IMG/VR virus record: IMGVR_UViG_3300044941_000276
Coordinates: 41,642-105,641 of that record
Strand: one strand, 5' to 3'
Source of the DNA: a virus
Length of the DNA: 64,000 nt
Position 1 is the first letter of the stretch. Every line of letters begins with the position of its first letter. Positions 1 through 8,500 of the stretch are shown here, piece by piece. The position numbers and the translations under genes were made by a program. The notes below the pieces were generated by a model. It made no database searches and was not told where the DNA came from. It worked only from the letters and a program-made list of their open reading frames with translations.

Positions 1-21
1 ATACTGTAATTTTAAAGTCTC

Positions 22-381
22 TCATCGTTTTAACAAACAAACTCCGTTAATATCACATTGATTATCTGACAAATTATCTATAACAAACTTAGTCAATTTT
101 CCAAGTTGCAATAGTACCATAGGACATTTACAATCATTATACTCATCAACTAAGCGATTTATTTCTTTTGCGTAGTTATCCCTGATAATAATTTCACCTA
201 CTTCTATTTCAGCAATTTTAAGTTGATTATCGTATCGAGTTGTTTCTATTGGTACTAAAGGGATACCTTTGTCACCAATGTTATTCCTTTCTCTATGCAA
301 TACACCTGCAGTAATTATACCGCCAATCTCATATTTTCGTTTCAGTGTACTAGTAATATTTTTAAATACCAATCCCCCCAT
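22..381 (-). CDS. Hypothetical protein, 119 aa
   Basis: I do not recognise this protein. It starts at ATG 381, facing away from the plus-strand gene that begins at 439, so the 58-bp gap between them is a small divergent promoter region. The sequence is soluble-looking and mixed alpha/beta. A Cys-x-Cys pair lies near residue 84 and two further cysteines lie near the C-terminus, so metal binding is possible but unproven. Confidence 0.6.
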   Translation of the reverse strand: MGGLVFKNITSTLKRKYEIGGIITAGVLHRERNNIGDKGIPLVPIETTRYDNQLKIAEIEVGEIIIRDNYAKEINRLVDEYNDCKCPMVLLQLGKLTKFVIDNLSDNQCDINGVCLLKR

Positions 382-438
382 TGCGAACTATAATGATTTT
401 TTATAAATTTGTATGTAATAATTAATCGACACAAATAT

Positions 439-684
439 ATGAAAACTTTAATTTTAACAACTATATTATTTATTTCTTCTTCAGTTATAGAATTATATTA
501 TAACGCTATTAATGTTTATCGTCTTTTAAATGATCAGAATGAACTATACTATGCTGAAAACATGGATACAAAAGGTATTGAGCCAATAGTAGCAGAAGAA
601 TTTGACATTGATGATCGCTATTTAAAAGATGCCGATAGCGTAAAGATAGTTTATGATTCTGTGTTTTATGTTTATTTGAAGTAA
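439..684 (+). CDS. Small secreted or membrane-anchored protein, 81 aa
   Basis: I chose ATG 439 (MKTLILTTILF) over an upstream ATG at 409 because it places a Lys residue directly before a hydrophobic stretch, as in a signal peptide or N-terminal anchor. The rest is acidic and Tyr-rich with no recognised domain. The gene ends one base before the start of the next secreted-protein gene at 686, so the two are probably co-transcribed and may act together in the host envelope. That role is inferred. Confidence 0.55.
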   Translation: MKTLILTTILFISSSVIELYYNAINVYRLLNDQNELYYAENMDTKGIEPIVAEEFDIDDRYLKDADSVKIVYDSVFYVYLK

Positions 685-685
685 T

Positions 686-1033
686 ATGAAAAAAATACTT
701 ATAGTTTTTGGATTCTTAATCTTTGCTTTGAAAGGTGTTGCGCAAACTTCTTTACCTGTAGAAGACTTAAAAAACACTTTATCTAAGTATGCAAAAGTAG
801 AATATAGCTATTCAGAAGACGACTTCTTTTCAGTAGATGAAAACAATTCTTATTTTTATAGTTTAAAGTTTCATTTAAACAGCCAAAAAGAAGTATATGA
901 ACAATATAAAAATAAGTTAGTGGAAATGACAAAACAATACAAAAAAATAAAAATCTACAACAGCAATAAAACACTAGTTGAACATAAATCAGAACCTTAT
1001 TACAGTTGGACACATTTTATGTTTTATAATTAA
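686..1033 (+). CDS. Small exported protein, 115 aa
   Basis: The N-terminus (MKKILIVFGFLIFALKGVAQ) is a textbook Bacteroidota signal peptide: two lysines, a hydrophobic core and cleavage after A-Q. The mature part is Lys/Tyr/Ser-rich and unrecognised. It is coupled to the 439-684 gene and ends at a strong bidirectional terminator shared with the convergent 1094-2080 gene. A periplasmic role, for example envelope modification or superinfection exclusion, is possible but only inferred. Confidence 0.6.
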   Translation: MKKILIVFGFLIFALKGVAQTSLPVEDLKNTLSKYAKVEYSYSEDDFFSVDENNSYFYSLKFHLNSQKEVYEQYKNKLVEMTKQYKKIKIYNSNKTLVEHKSEPYYSWTHFMFYN

Positions 1034-1057
1034 CTTCTCATCTTATAAATTATAAAT

Positions 1058-1096
1058 AAAAAAATAAGCCTCTACTTGATAGAGGCTTATTTTTTA
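1058..1096. terminator. Bidirectional intrinsic terminator
   Basis: A 13-bp perfect inverted repeat (AAATAAGCCTCTA, loop cttga, 1062-1092) has an A tract on the left and a T tract on the right. It lies between convergent genes ending at 1033 and 1094, so it can stop transcription from both sides. Confidence 0.85.
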
Positions 1097-2080
1097 TTTA
1101 CCGTAGTTTTTTCCTGGTTGTATTTGCCCTTTGTTTACTTTTCTAAAATTATTTCCTGGACCTATACCTTCTTTTGTTTTTCCTTCCATTTCAGCAGAAT
1201 AAGGCGCTAATCGTTCGCTATTCAAAGTTTCATCAAATTCTGGAAGCCTAATTAGTTTACCAGTTTCTTCATCTTTGTAATATGCTTCTTTTACACCAGG
1301 ATAATTCTCAACACCCATGTAAGATCTACCTTTCCAAGTTAGTGGAATTCTGCGACTACCAGAATTTTTAATTACGAAATAGTTAGGTTTATATTGTTCA
1401 GTAGGTGGAGGTGGGGGCGGAGGCGGAACAATTTTTGGTTGTTGGTTAACTACTCCAAGATCATATTCCATATCTGAAGTTAAATTGTCAAAACCTCTGA
1501 AACTGCGATTTTTTTCTTTTGCTTTTTTTGCAAGATAGTTATTAAGTTCATCGCGATACGCTGTTATTGCACCGTTTTCTTTTAAATCAAACGTAATGCC
1601 AGTGACATCATCTTTATATTTTGGAGTTATTTTACCTTGTTGACCAAGCTCTCTTGCTCTTTCAATAGCAATTGCTTGTATCAATAGCTGAGCTTCATAC
1701 GGTTTAATTCTACCAGCATCGAGAAGATCTATTATCTGCTGTTGACTATTTACTTCTGGAAACCTTGATCTAATTGTAGCTAAAGCTTGATTGTTTTTAT
1801 TTACTTGCGCTTGAGTTTGAGCGCGTCCACGACGAACATAGTTGCTTTTTTTACCAACTATATCAACGGTATTAAGATTAAAGTTAACATCGTTTGTTGT
1901 TTGAGAACCAGTGTTTTGATTTTTTGGAACAGTACTTCCTCCTTGTTGATACATCATCGGGTTCATACCTCCATTTCTAAATGATGGAAGTACACCGCCA
2001 ACTTGAAAACTATATCCCAAAGCAGTTGGAGATTTTAGTATATCTATAGCGGGTCTCGGAATCAATCTTTTCTTTCTCAT
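1094..2080 (-). CDS. Putative internal virion (cargo-like) protein with GG motifs, 328 aa
   Basis: The basic N-terminus (MRKKRLIPRP) is followed within 45 residues by three motifs of the form [F/Y]xxGG (FQVGG, FRNGG, YQQGG). The same kind of motif occurs in most of the following minus-strand genes up to 11.3 kb, which suggests a shared packaging or processing signal. The middle is Gln/Asn-rich, and a poly-proline run lies near residue 220. No enzyme domain is recognised. Its place downstream of the muzzle-like gene fits the cargo proteins known from crAss-like virions; the assignment is by context. Confidence 0.55.
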   Translation of the reverse strand: MRKKRLIPRPAIDILKSPTALGYSFQVGGVLPSFRNGGMNPMMYQQGGSTVPKNQNTGSQTTNDVNFNLNTVDIVGKKSNYVRRGRAQTQAQVNKNNQALATIRSRFPEVNSQQQIIDLLDAGRIKPYEAQLLIQAIAIERARELGQQGKITPKYKDDVTGITFDLKENGAITAYRDELNNYLAKKAKEKNRSFRGFDNLTSDMEYDLGVVNQQPKIVPPPPPPPPTEQYKPNYFVIKNSGSRRIPLTWKGRSYMGVENYPGVKEAYYKDEETGKLIRLPEFDETLNSERLAPYSAEMEGKTKEGIGPGNNFRKVNKGQIQPGKNYGK

Positions 2081-2091
2081 TTTCTACTTAA

Positions 2092-2107
2092 TATTTGTAC
2101 GTACAAA
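2092..2107. promoter_or_regulatory. 16-bp palindrome upstream of 1094-2080
   Basis: ATTTGTACGTACAAAT is a perfect palindrome about 12 bp upstream of the ATG at 2080. It could be an operator or part of a late promoter. I see no second copy in the window. Confidence 0.35.
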
Positions 2108-2249
2108 TTTTTATTGTTAGCTAATGTATTTAGTTTTATTTTTAAAAAAAATTCTTTTTAAATAAATATTGTATAATTATAATAATCGCGCGCTATTCTT
2201 ATATATTAATCGTCGTAAAACAAAATAAAATTATTTTTTTGTTTTATTT

Positions 2250-2295
2250 AAAATAAAAATTAAAAGAGTTTCTATTATACAGAAACTCTTTTAAT
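2250..2295 (-). terminator. Terminator after 2319-2786
   Basis: A 14-bp perfect inverted repeat (TTAAAAGAGTTTCT, 7-nt loop, 2260-2294) is followed on the minus strand by a T-rich tract. It lies just past the stop of the 2319-2786 gene. Confidence 0.75.
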
Positions 2296-2318
2296 TTATT
2301 GATTGTAAAAAACTATTA

Positions 2319-2786
2319 TTATCTATCTTGTTTGAATTTACCACCAGAAGCAATACTTTTTAATTTAGCGTACTGAGCGTCTGTTAGTTGACTCATTCCT
2401 TGAGGATTTGCTCCAATTGACTCTAAGTAATCTACTATAGCCATAAAGTTTGGATGATTTGGACCTATTTCCATGTCTTGTGAATGACGGGTATTGTTAC
2501 CATAAAGATTATTATAAGTCATTTTTTTTCCTGCTATTATACTTCTAATGCCTCTAGATCCATTTTGGATATGTACATAATTTTGTTCAACTTCAGGTAC
2601 TCCAACTCCTTGTTTATTAGTCCAAATGGAAGGTTTTCCAGTCTCGCCACGATACCTCAAATCTTCTTGTTGTCTTTGGCTAGGAGACATCGGAAACATG
2701 CCTCCGTCTTGATAAAAAGAAAGTCCCAACGGGGTAAATTCTGAAAGAATAGATCTTTTTCTTCTAGGTATAAGTTGTTTTTTCAT
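2319..2786 (-). CDS. Small GG-motif protein, probable virion component, 155 aa
   Basis: The N-terminus (MKKQLIPRRKRSILSEFTP, then LGLSFYQDGG) parallels that of the 1094-2080 protein: a basic leader with LIPR, then an aromatic-x-x-GG motif. The two are probably related at their N-termini, which would fit a common virion-targeting leader. The rest is unrecognised. The gene is a separate unit, with its own candidate promoter (2852-2859) and terminator. Confidence 0.55.
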   Translation of the reverse strand: MKKQLIPRRKRSILSEFTPLGLSFYQDGGMFPMSPSQRQQEDLRYRGETGKPSIWTNKQGVGVPEVEQNYVHIQNGSRGIRSIIAGKKMTYNNLYGNNTRHSQDMEIGPNHPNFMAIVDYLESIGANPQGMSQLTDAQYAKLKSIASGGKFKQDR

Positions 2787-2851
2787 AATTTTAAAATAAA
2801 TTGTTTAAACGTTTATTTAGTTGAATTAAATAATTATTTATTATAACATAA

Positions 2852-2859
2852 CAAATGTA
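2852..2859 (-). promoter_or_regulatory. Candidate Bacteroidota -7 box
   Basis: On the minus strand this reads TACATTTG, which fits the TAnnTTTG -7 consensus of Bacteroidota sigma factors. It lies 66 bp upstream of the ATG at 2786. No convincing -33 element was seen, so the call is tentative. Confidence 0.4.
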
Positions 2860-2975
2860 CATTAAAGTAATAATATTAGAAATAATAAGTGTAATCAGTA
2901 AAGAAAAAATATTTCATCGTATTTTATTTTAAAAATTAAACTTGTCATCTAATATTTTACATACTTCACTCACAT

Positions 2976-3350
2976 TTATTTTCCAATTGACGCTAAGTAA
3001 TTATAATAATCAATATCTTTTTCTTGCGAACCAAAAAATTGATTTATTACCGTTCTGTTTTCTGGATCATCTTTTGCATAAAATAAAGATTCTTGTTCAG
3101 CCAATGACTTTAAATGCTGATGTTCTGGTTTAAAATCTACAGACAAACACCAAACTTGTTGGTAATTATATAAACGATTATCGTTTAATTCAAACACTAA
3201 CTCGTTTATTTTAGTGGCGTTCCAAAAAGACAGATGTCCAATTTCATCTCTTGGTACAGAATTTAAAACTTCTATAAAAGTTGAAATCTTATCCAATCCA
3301 AATACATAAATAGTTGGTGCTCTTTCTATTTGTTCAATCTCTTCACTCAT
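2976..3350 (-). CDS. Hypothetical protein, 124 aa
   Basis: I do not recognise it. It is acidic and soluble with no membrane segment. It is the last gene of the 8.1-3.0 kb receptor-binding and cargo run, 18 bp after the lectin-like 3369-4217 gene, so it could be a chaperone or tip component for those proteins. That is inferred from position only. Confidence 0.55.
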   Translation of the reverse strand: MSEEIEQIERAPTIYVFGLDKISTFIEVLNSVPRDEIGHLSFWNATKINELVFELNDNRLYNYQQVWCLSVDFKPEHQHLKSLAEQESLFYAKDDPENRTVINQFFGSQEKDIDYYNYLASIGK

Positions 3351-3368
3351 ATCGTTTAACTTATAATA

Positions 3369-4217
3369 TTACAAAGAATAAAAATCTGCGTATGTAGTGC
3401 CTGCTGTGTCTGGCGTTGTGTTGTTATACGGTGTAACAGTTAATTGTCTTGTGCTTGGGCGACAAATGGGTGCTTGCCCGTTCACACGGTTGAAGTCTAT
3501 ACTGATAAGATTCTTTAAGTCTGATATAGCTACTTTACCAGCTTGGTGAGCAGCGTAAATTGTTCCATAATTATGAATAGCACGTAACTCTTCTGATGAA
3601 CATTCTTTTTCTAACAAAATTTCAAAACTGCGGATATATCCTAAAAACGCGTTTTGTGCTTCTCTTGGCACAGGCCCTAACCTGCGATTTGGATAAGCTC
3701 CAATAGCGGCAAAATTACTTGTTGTATTTCTTCTTACATTAAAATTGTATTGCTGTGTGTATCGTCTACCGTTGAAAGTATTATTTGGATTTTCTACAAT
3801 CGGATTTGAATTATATGCAACAGAAAAAATAGAACGTCTGTTTGATGTATTAATATTTACTCCCACTGATTTTCGCCCTGTTAATACAGTAGATGGATGT
3901 AAAGCTAATGAAATTTGCGAAAGGAGTTCAGTCCCAGCATAAAGAATGTATAAATTTACTCTTCCTTCCCCTGATACCCAATCGCTCAGCCCCTGATTAA
4001 ATATTACGTTGCCGCCATCATTAAAGCTAACTGGCTCCGTCCTTTGATTAAAAAATGCTACCGAAACTGTTAAAGGTATCTGCAAAAACGGCAAAGTATC
4101 TGCGCCGTCGCCAAGCAATATCCACCTGTTTACGTTAAACAACATTGCATTGCCCGCCAATGCGCTGCGGTGAAATTGGTTATCTCTATCGCCTAAAACT
4201 TTAACTAATCTACTCAT
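3369..4217 (-). CDS. Putative receptor-binding protein with ConA/LamG-like domain, 282 aa
   Basis: The protein is beta-rich with many Asn, Thr and Ser residues. Its C-terminal half contains a GYIRSFEILLEKECSSEEL segment, which resembles the last strand and following helix of concanavalin A/laminin G-like lectin domains. It overlaps the upstream gene by ATGA (4214-4217), so the two are translationally coupled. With 4214-5065 and 5069-6361 it forms a set of likely adhesins at the tail tip. Role inferred. Confidence 0.5.
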   Translation of the reverse strand: MSRLVKVLGDRDNQFHRSALAGNAMLFNVNRWILLGDGADTLPFLQIPLTVSVAFFNQRTEPVSFNDGGNVIFNQGLSDWVSGEGRVNLYILYAGTELLSQISLALHPSTVLTGRKSVGVNINTSNRRSIFSVAYNSNPIVENPNNTFNGRRYTQQYNFNVRRNTTSNFAAIGAYPNRRLGPVPREAQNAFLGYIRSFEILLEKECSSEELRAIHNYGTIYAAHQAGKVAISDLKNLISIDFNRVNGQAPICRPSTRQLTVTPYNNTTPDTAGTTYADFYSL

Positions 4218-5065
4218 ATTTTATTTACAACAAACGTTCCTATTGCACTAGTATTACTTCCTGAATAATTAACCCAAACTTGAACAGCATATGGTTGATT
4301 TGCAGGTACAGCATTAATCGCTGAGTTCAAAGCTGCTAAAGTTGTCAAATCCCCAACTGTAAAATCATTTACATCGTTATTTATTATCAAATTATAAACA
4401 AACGTACTACCATTATTGCTTGTGGCTGATACAAATTGATATTTTGCAGAACCATCAAAATATAAAACAACATCTTGTGAAATACCTTGAAAGTTATATT
4501 GAAAATTAGCAGGAAGAAAAGTTGATGCGTAGTTTAAACAGATACCACAATCTGTTCCTTGTGTGTAATCTTGTACAGTGATTCTAAGAGAATAAGGTAA
4601 AGAAGTTGTACCAAGAGCAGATATAAGTTGAGCTTGGGTTAATTGAGGAATACCCGTCCAGTTAGTTATACCTAATCCTGATGCTAATTGATATTGAATA
4701 CCTACACAAGAATTGAAAACATTTACAAATGATGGATTGTTTAATCTAACGTTAGATTCAAATACTAATGATTTACTTTGTCCTCTAAAATGAAAAGAAA
4801 CCCACTGTTCTATGAATAATTCAGGTAATATATCAATAATTTCTTTAGGACAAGATTCTCCGTTGTTATCTACGATCAGCCGCACTCTGATAGTTATTTC
4901 ACCTGTAACTTCGTTATCTGGTATATTAGCAGATATTGTTAGAGTATTAACAGTTTCAGTAAGAGTACTTGATCTTACAACATTACCTACTAAAACCTCT
5001 GCGGTTTTAGTAAAAGGTAAACCTGAAGAATTAGTAAAAGTATATGTTTTATTTAATACTGGCAT
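4214..5065 (-). CDS. Putative beta-sandwich virion protein, 283 aa
   Basis: It begins MPVLNKTYTF, closely matching MPIVNKTYNL at the start of the small 6361-6582 protein, so the two share an N-terminal attachment or assembly segment. The body is rich in Thr, Ser, Asn and Val and looks like repeated Ig-like beta domains. It is probably part of the tail-tip adhesin set; no catalytic motif is visible. Confidence 0.5.
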   Translation of the reverse strand: MPVLNKTYTFTNSSGLPFTKTAEVLVGNVVRSSTLTETVNTLTISANIPDNEVTGEITIRVRLIVDNNGESCPKEIIDILPELFIEQWVSFHFRGQSKSLVFESNVRLNNPSFVNVFNSCVGIQYQLASGLGITNWTGIPQLTQAQLISALGTTSLPYSLRITVQDYTQGTDCGICLNYASTFLPANFQYNFQGISQDVVLYFDGSAKYQFVSATSNNGSTFVYNLIINNDVNDFTVGDLTTLAALNSAINAVPANQPYAVQVWVNYSGSNTSAIGTFVVNKI

Positions 5066-5068
5066 CTA

Positions 5069-6361
5069 CTATGTTATAGTTAATCTTGGAAAACTTAAAA
5101 ACGGATTTTCTCCATATATATAAGGATAACTCGACACCATATCAAATTGACCTCTTATGTTTGTACTATTATTAAATAAGACTAAGGGTCTAGTACCTTC
5201 TGGTAAACTTAAATTACATGATATTAGAATAGGTCTTGTGTTATATCCGCCTGTTATAAAAGGAGATATATATTGATTATCGTGTAGTGTATTATAAGTA
5301 TGAGAAAATCTATTACCATAATTAAACTCTACGTGATTTGTAGCTGAATTAAAATTGAAAGTTAAAAGGTCAGATAGTTCTAATATTATGCTACCACAAG
5401 AAAGATTAAAAGGTCCCTCAAATGGAAGAAATGAATCGGTATATACACAAGTAGTTCTTTTTTTAATCTTATACCAAGCTCTAAACTTTGTGAAACGACT
5501 GTCAGGTAACATAGATACATTTAATTTTAGACCCGCGTATGTCATACTACCTATTTGCACATTATACGTTACAAACGCATCAAAAGAAGCATCCATTTCT
5601 TCCCTTGTTAATTCAAAAAGGTATCCATAAAATCCACAAAATGCATCTTCTTCGTTATAATTATTAGGGTTTGTTGGTACTCCCACAAAACGAGGAGTAC
5701 AATCATACCAGTTACATCTACGGTGTCCATGCTCAAGATATAACCACCAAGATTTAGTTAGATTTGAATTAAAAAATGCTACTAATAAACCTCCGTCTAA
5801 TGGAGGCACTCTTAATGTATTAGTTAAATTATCACTGACTGCATCAGTTCTAAGTCTATAATTTTCATCTGTATATATAATGTTTGGAAATCTAGCAAGA
5901 TAACTTTCTGGATTAAATGCGCAATTAGGATAACCGTGAAAAAAAGCACCTTGCCCCCATCCTATATGTTTAATATTTACTATTAAATTTCTTCCATAAA
6001 AATATGAGGCGTTTTCGGGACGAGAAGCATTTCTAAGCATAGATGATTGTCTACTAGAGCCACTGGTTAGACTCATATAAGGAAAATTAAATCGATATAA
6101 CCCAGATTCTTCTGAATAATATTGATTCATATTAAGGCTATTGTTACTATATTGTGTGTAACAAACAGCTGGTAAACCTAAACCTTCAAAATTATCTTCG
6201 TCTGTGTATCTCCTATTATTATCACTAGGAACAAAAAGCGCACCGCCACCGGCTACACCTTGCATTCTTATTCTTTCACTTGGCGATGAGAAATTGATTC
6301 TATTACTCTCCGAATAACTGATATTATCAGTTATTGTTTTATTACATTCAATACAAGCCAT
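5069..6361 (-). CDS. Putative receptor-binding/adhesin protein, 430 aa
   Basis: I placed the start at ATG 6361, which overlaps the stop of the upstream gene (TGATG), rather than at a TTG nine bases earlier. The protein is aromatic- and Asn-rich. A GYLFELTREEMDASFDAFV segment resembles the end of a ConA-like lectin fold, as in 3369-4217. Cys residues occur in a YDC context. It is probably a host-surface-binding protein; this is inferred from composition and neighbours. Confidence 0.5.
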   Translation of the reverse strand: MACIECNKTITDNISYSESNRINFSSPSERIRMQGVAGGGALFVPSDNNRRYTDEDNFEGLGLPAVCYTQYSNNSLNMNQYYSEESGLYRFNFPYMSLTSGSSRQSSMLRNASRPENASYFYGRNLIVNIKHIGWGQGAFFHGYPNCAFNPESYLARFPNIIYTDENYRLRTDAVSDNLTNTLRVPPLDGGLLVAFFNSNLTKSWWLYLEHGHRRCNWYDCTPRFVGVPTNPNNYNEEDAFCGFYGYLFELTREEMDASFDAFVTYNVQIGSMTYAGLKLNVSMLPDSRFTKFRAWYKIKKRTTCVYTDSFLPFEGPFNLSCGSIILELSDLLTFNFNSATNHVEFNYGNRFSHTYNTLHDNQYISPFITGGYNTRPILISCNLSLPEGTRPLVLFNNSTNIRGQFDMVSSYPYIYGENPFLSFPRLTIT

Positions 6362-6582
6362 CAGGGACAATAATCTATACTGTTTATACTAATCTTTATT
6401 TGATAATCACCAACATTCCCAATAGGAAGTGAGCCGCTACTAACTGTTATTGTTGTTGGAGTAGTAGTTACAATCAAAGGTATAACTGTAGATCCTTGAA
6501 CAAAATCAGCTGATATTATATAATCAGACAATTTAGATGGATCAGATATATTGAGATTATATGTTTTATTTACAATTGGCAT
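6361..6582 (-). CDS. Small beta-rich protein sharing an N-terminus with 4214-5065, 73 aa
   Basis: The start at ATG 6582 (MPIVNKTYNL) was preferred over ATG 6594 because it matches the N-terminus of the 4214-5065 protein and begins just after the upstream stop. The sequence has alternating Val, Ile and Thr, typical of one Ig-like beta-sandwich. It may be a single-domain version of its neighbour. Confidence 0.5.
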   Translation of the reverse strand: MPIVNKTYNLNISDPSKLSDYIISADFVQGSTVIPLIVTTTPTTITVSSGSLPIGNVGDYQIKISINSIDYCP

Positions 6583-6587
6583 AATTT

Positions 6588-7301
6588 TTACCATTTAACG
6601 CGATCAGACCAGAACGCAGCACTCATTTTACCCTTTGCTATATTTTTAGCATGACGTGCTTTAAACGCTTCTCTTCTTTTACGATAACTTTCTGATTCAC
6701 CCTCTTTTTTAGGTGAACCTTTTACACCTTGTTGACCAAATCTAATCAGTTTTTGTTTTCCTCCTTCACAAGCCAATACAACATGGGACTTGGTTTTATG
6801 ATCAGGGGTACGCTTTGGAGTATTGCATTTTAATGCTCCACCTTGTTTAAAATATCCAACTCTTTTTTTAAAGTTTTCAATATCAGTGGATATGTTTTCT
6901 CTTTTAAATTGAGCTATTACATCATCGGTAATATCTCTTCTATTCTTTTTATCTCTAATTTTTCTTATGATATTAACGATACCATCAACCATAGCTTTAT
7001 CTTGTTTGTTTACAGTACCGCCGCTTTTCATTTTAGAATACAGATTTTTTCCATATTGCTTCATTCCAGAAATGTCATCTACTGGTCTAAGATAACCTCG
7101 TACAGAAGATTTATTGTCGCGACGTAGTTTACCGTTCACTAACTTGTATCCGTCTAAGGTGTGATCTCTATTAGTCTTGGTTCTTACAAATTCCATAGGT
7201 CTATCGCCTTGATTTAAAGTTCCTCCCTTTTTTAAAATCGCAGCAATCCAATTGGAACCATTGCAAGATTTTTTATTTTTTTTATACCTGATGCCTGCCA
7301 T
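6588..7301 (-). CDS. Basic virion-associated protein with GG motifs and conserved C-terminal module, 237 aa
   Basis: The protein is Lys/Arg-rich. LKKGG, MKSGG and FKQGG motifs precede a C-terminal module with FGQQGVKGSPKK, then FKARHAKNIAKGKMSAAFW and a final VKW. I recognise this C-terminal module as one that recurs in many large phages and giant viruses (DUF5872-like); its function is unknown. The high charge suits DNA binding or packaging inside the head. It is coupled to the topoisomerase gene by a 20-bp overlap. Confidence 0.6.
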   Translation of the reverse strand: MAGIRYKKNKKSCNGSNWIAAILKKGGTLNQGDRPMEFVRTKTNRDHTLDGYKLVNGKLRRDNKSSVRGYLRPVDDISGMKQYGKNLYSKMKSGGTVNKQDKAMVDGIVNIIRKIRDKKNRRDITDDVIAQFKRENISTDIENFKKRVGYFKQGGALKCNTPKRTPDHKTKSHVVLACEGGKQKLIRFGQQGVKGSPKKEGESESYRKRREAFKARHAKNIAKGKMSAAFWSDRVKW

Positions 7302-8103
7302 ATATTAATCCTCCATACTCTTTCTTTTCTTTATCCCATTGATCTTCACTGCCCCAATTATACACAAAAAGATCGGGATCGATATAACTAGTTTTAACTA
7401 CTTGAGGTGTGTTATTTAGTTTTTTTGAAACCATAGTACACACATATTTTACTGATTCTTTGTATGTTTTCTTATCGGTAGGTGTCGGCAAAGACATAAG
7501 ATACCTATATCCGTAAACGTTAGCTCTAAATGTTCTAAAATCTTTAGATGAGAAATATGGAGACGTTTCATCTTTAATAAATTTAGTAAGAGTATAATCA
7601 TCTATATTAAAAACAGGATCATATCCCGATTGATAAATAGATATAACATATTGACTAAGCTCTTTATCAAGAACAAAATGATTATCTACATGCTTTTTGC
7701 CAATAAAATCAAACGATACAATACCATTGGGAGATATTTTTATGTGATTTCGCTCCATAGTAGTAAGACCATAAGTCTTAGCAAGAACTCTCTTACCTTT
7801 TTCTTTGTATTCGGAATAGAAACCCTCAGCGCTATCTTCATTTCCTATTCTGATACCAGTTTTTAATATAATCAATGTTGCTACTGCACAATTATATCTT
7901 ATTGATGTTGGGATTGATTTACTGCTATTAATAATATTTCTTAGTTTATTAACAATTTCGGTATATCTGCTAGCAATCATAGCAACCCTGTTAAATTTTA
8001 CATCGGTTGACCCATTTACATTCCCGTAAAAACCTACTTCTCGTCCATCTATTAAAAAACGATGACTATATTTAACATCTCCTCCCTTTTTAAATCCTAT
8101 CAT
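7282..8103 (-). CDS. Type IB DNA topoisomerase, 273 aa
   Basis: The catalytic residues of the poxvirus/bacterial TopIB family are all recognisable: Arg in GIRIGNE (about residue 85), Lys in IGKKH (about 136), Arg in KDFRTFRAN (about 190) and the nucleophilic Tyr in TSYIDP (about 240). Such enzymes nick and rejoin one strand through a 3'-phosphotyrosine and relax supercoils. The start at ATG 8103 overlaps the upstream stop (ATGA). Unusually, the N-terminus is MIGFKKGG, the same motif as in the neighbouring virion-type proteins, and the gene lies in the structural module. That suggests it may be packaged in the virion, which is inference. Confidence 0.88.
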   Translation of the reverse strand: MIGFKKGGDVKYSHRFLIDGREVGFYGNVNGSTDVKFNRVAMIASRYTEIVNKLRNIINSSKSIPTSIRYNCAVATLIILKTGIRIGNEDSAEGFYSEYKEKGKRVLAKTYGLTTMERNHIKISPNGIVSFDFIGKKHVDNHFVLDKELSQYVISIYQSGYDPVFNIDDYTLTKFIKDETSPYFSSKDFRTFRANVYGYRYLMSLPTPTDKKTYKESVKYVCTMVSKKLNNTPQVVKTSYIDPDLFVYNWGSEDQWDKEKKEYGGLIYGRHQV

Positions 8104-8345
8104 TTCCAATTAACGTTTTTACCCATCGACTTTTTTCTTTTAATTGCTTCAAGTTTATTATTATCAGGACAATCAGATAGAGTTGGTCGGCATAATCTTT
8201 TCTTTCCAGCTCTATCTCCACCACACGGACCTCGTGATATACAATCTACCCAACCTTTTCCGCCATTTCTACTAAACCATCCACGCAGTCCTTGCTCTCT
8301 TTCTTTATCAAAGATACCGCCTTTTTTAAACTTTAATCCCTTCAT
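8100..8345 (-). CDS. Small Cys-containing FKKGG protein, 81 aa
   Basis: It starts MKGLKFKKGGIFDKE and continues with LRGWFSRNGGKGWVDC, GPCGGDRAGKK and CRPTLSDC. This W-x-x-C/GPCG/C-R-P-T arrangement recurs in small basic proteins of large viruses (DUF5872-like). Four cysteines could bind zinc or form a stapled core. It is coupled at both ends: it overlaps the 8342-8500 gene and the topoisomerase gene by ATGA-type junctions. Confidence 0.6.
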   Translation of the reverse strand: MKGLKFKKGGIFDKEREQGLRGWFSRNGGKGWVDCISRGPCGGDRAGKKRLCRPTLSDCPDNNKLEAIKRKKSMGKNVNWK

Positions 8346-8500
8346 GACTTTTTCTTTCTACATTTAGACATGTACCCAGAACGATAAGCGCTGGTTTTTG
8401 GACCATATATCTCTACAGCTTTGCGATAACAATCATCCTTAGTACCAGAACCTTTATATCGAGGTATCGATTTGCTCTTTTTAAACTTTAATCCTCCCAT
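8342..8500 (-). CDS. Small basic FKK protein, 52 aa
   Basis: A short reading frame fills the gap between 8345 and 8500. It starts at ATG 8500, overlapping the upstream stop (TAATG), and ends in TGA overlapping the next ATG. The product begins MGGLKFKKSKS and ends SAYRSGYMSKCRKKKS. It shares the LKFKK leader with its neighbour and has two cysteines. Tight coupling on both sides supports it as a real gene of the cargo-like cluster. Confidence 0.65.
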   Translation of the reverse strand: MGGLKFKKSKSIPRYKGSGTKDDCYRKAVEIYGPKTSAYRSGYMSKCRKKKS

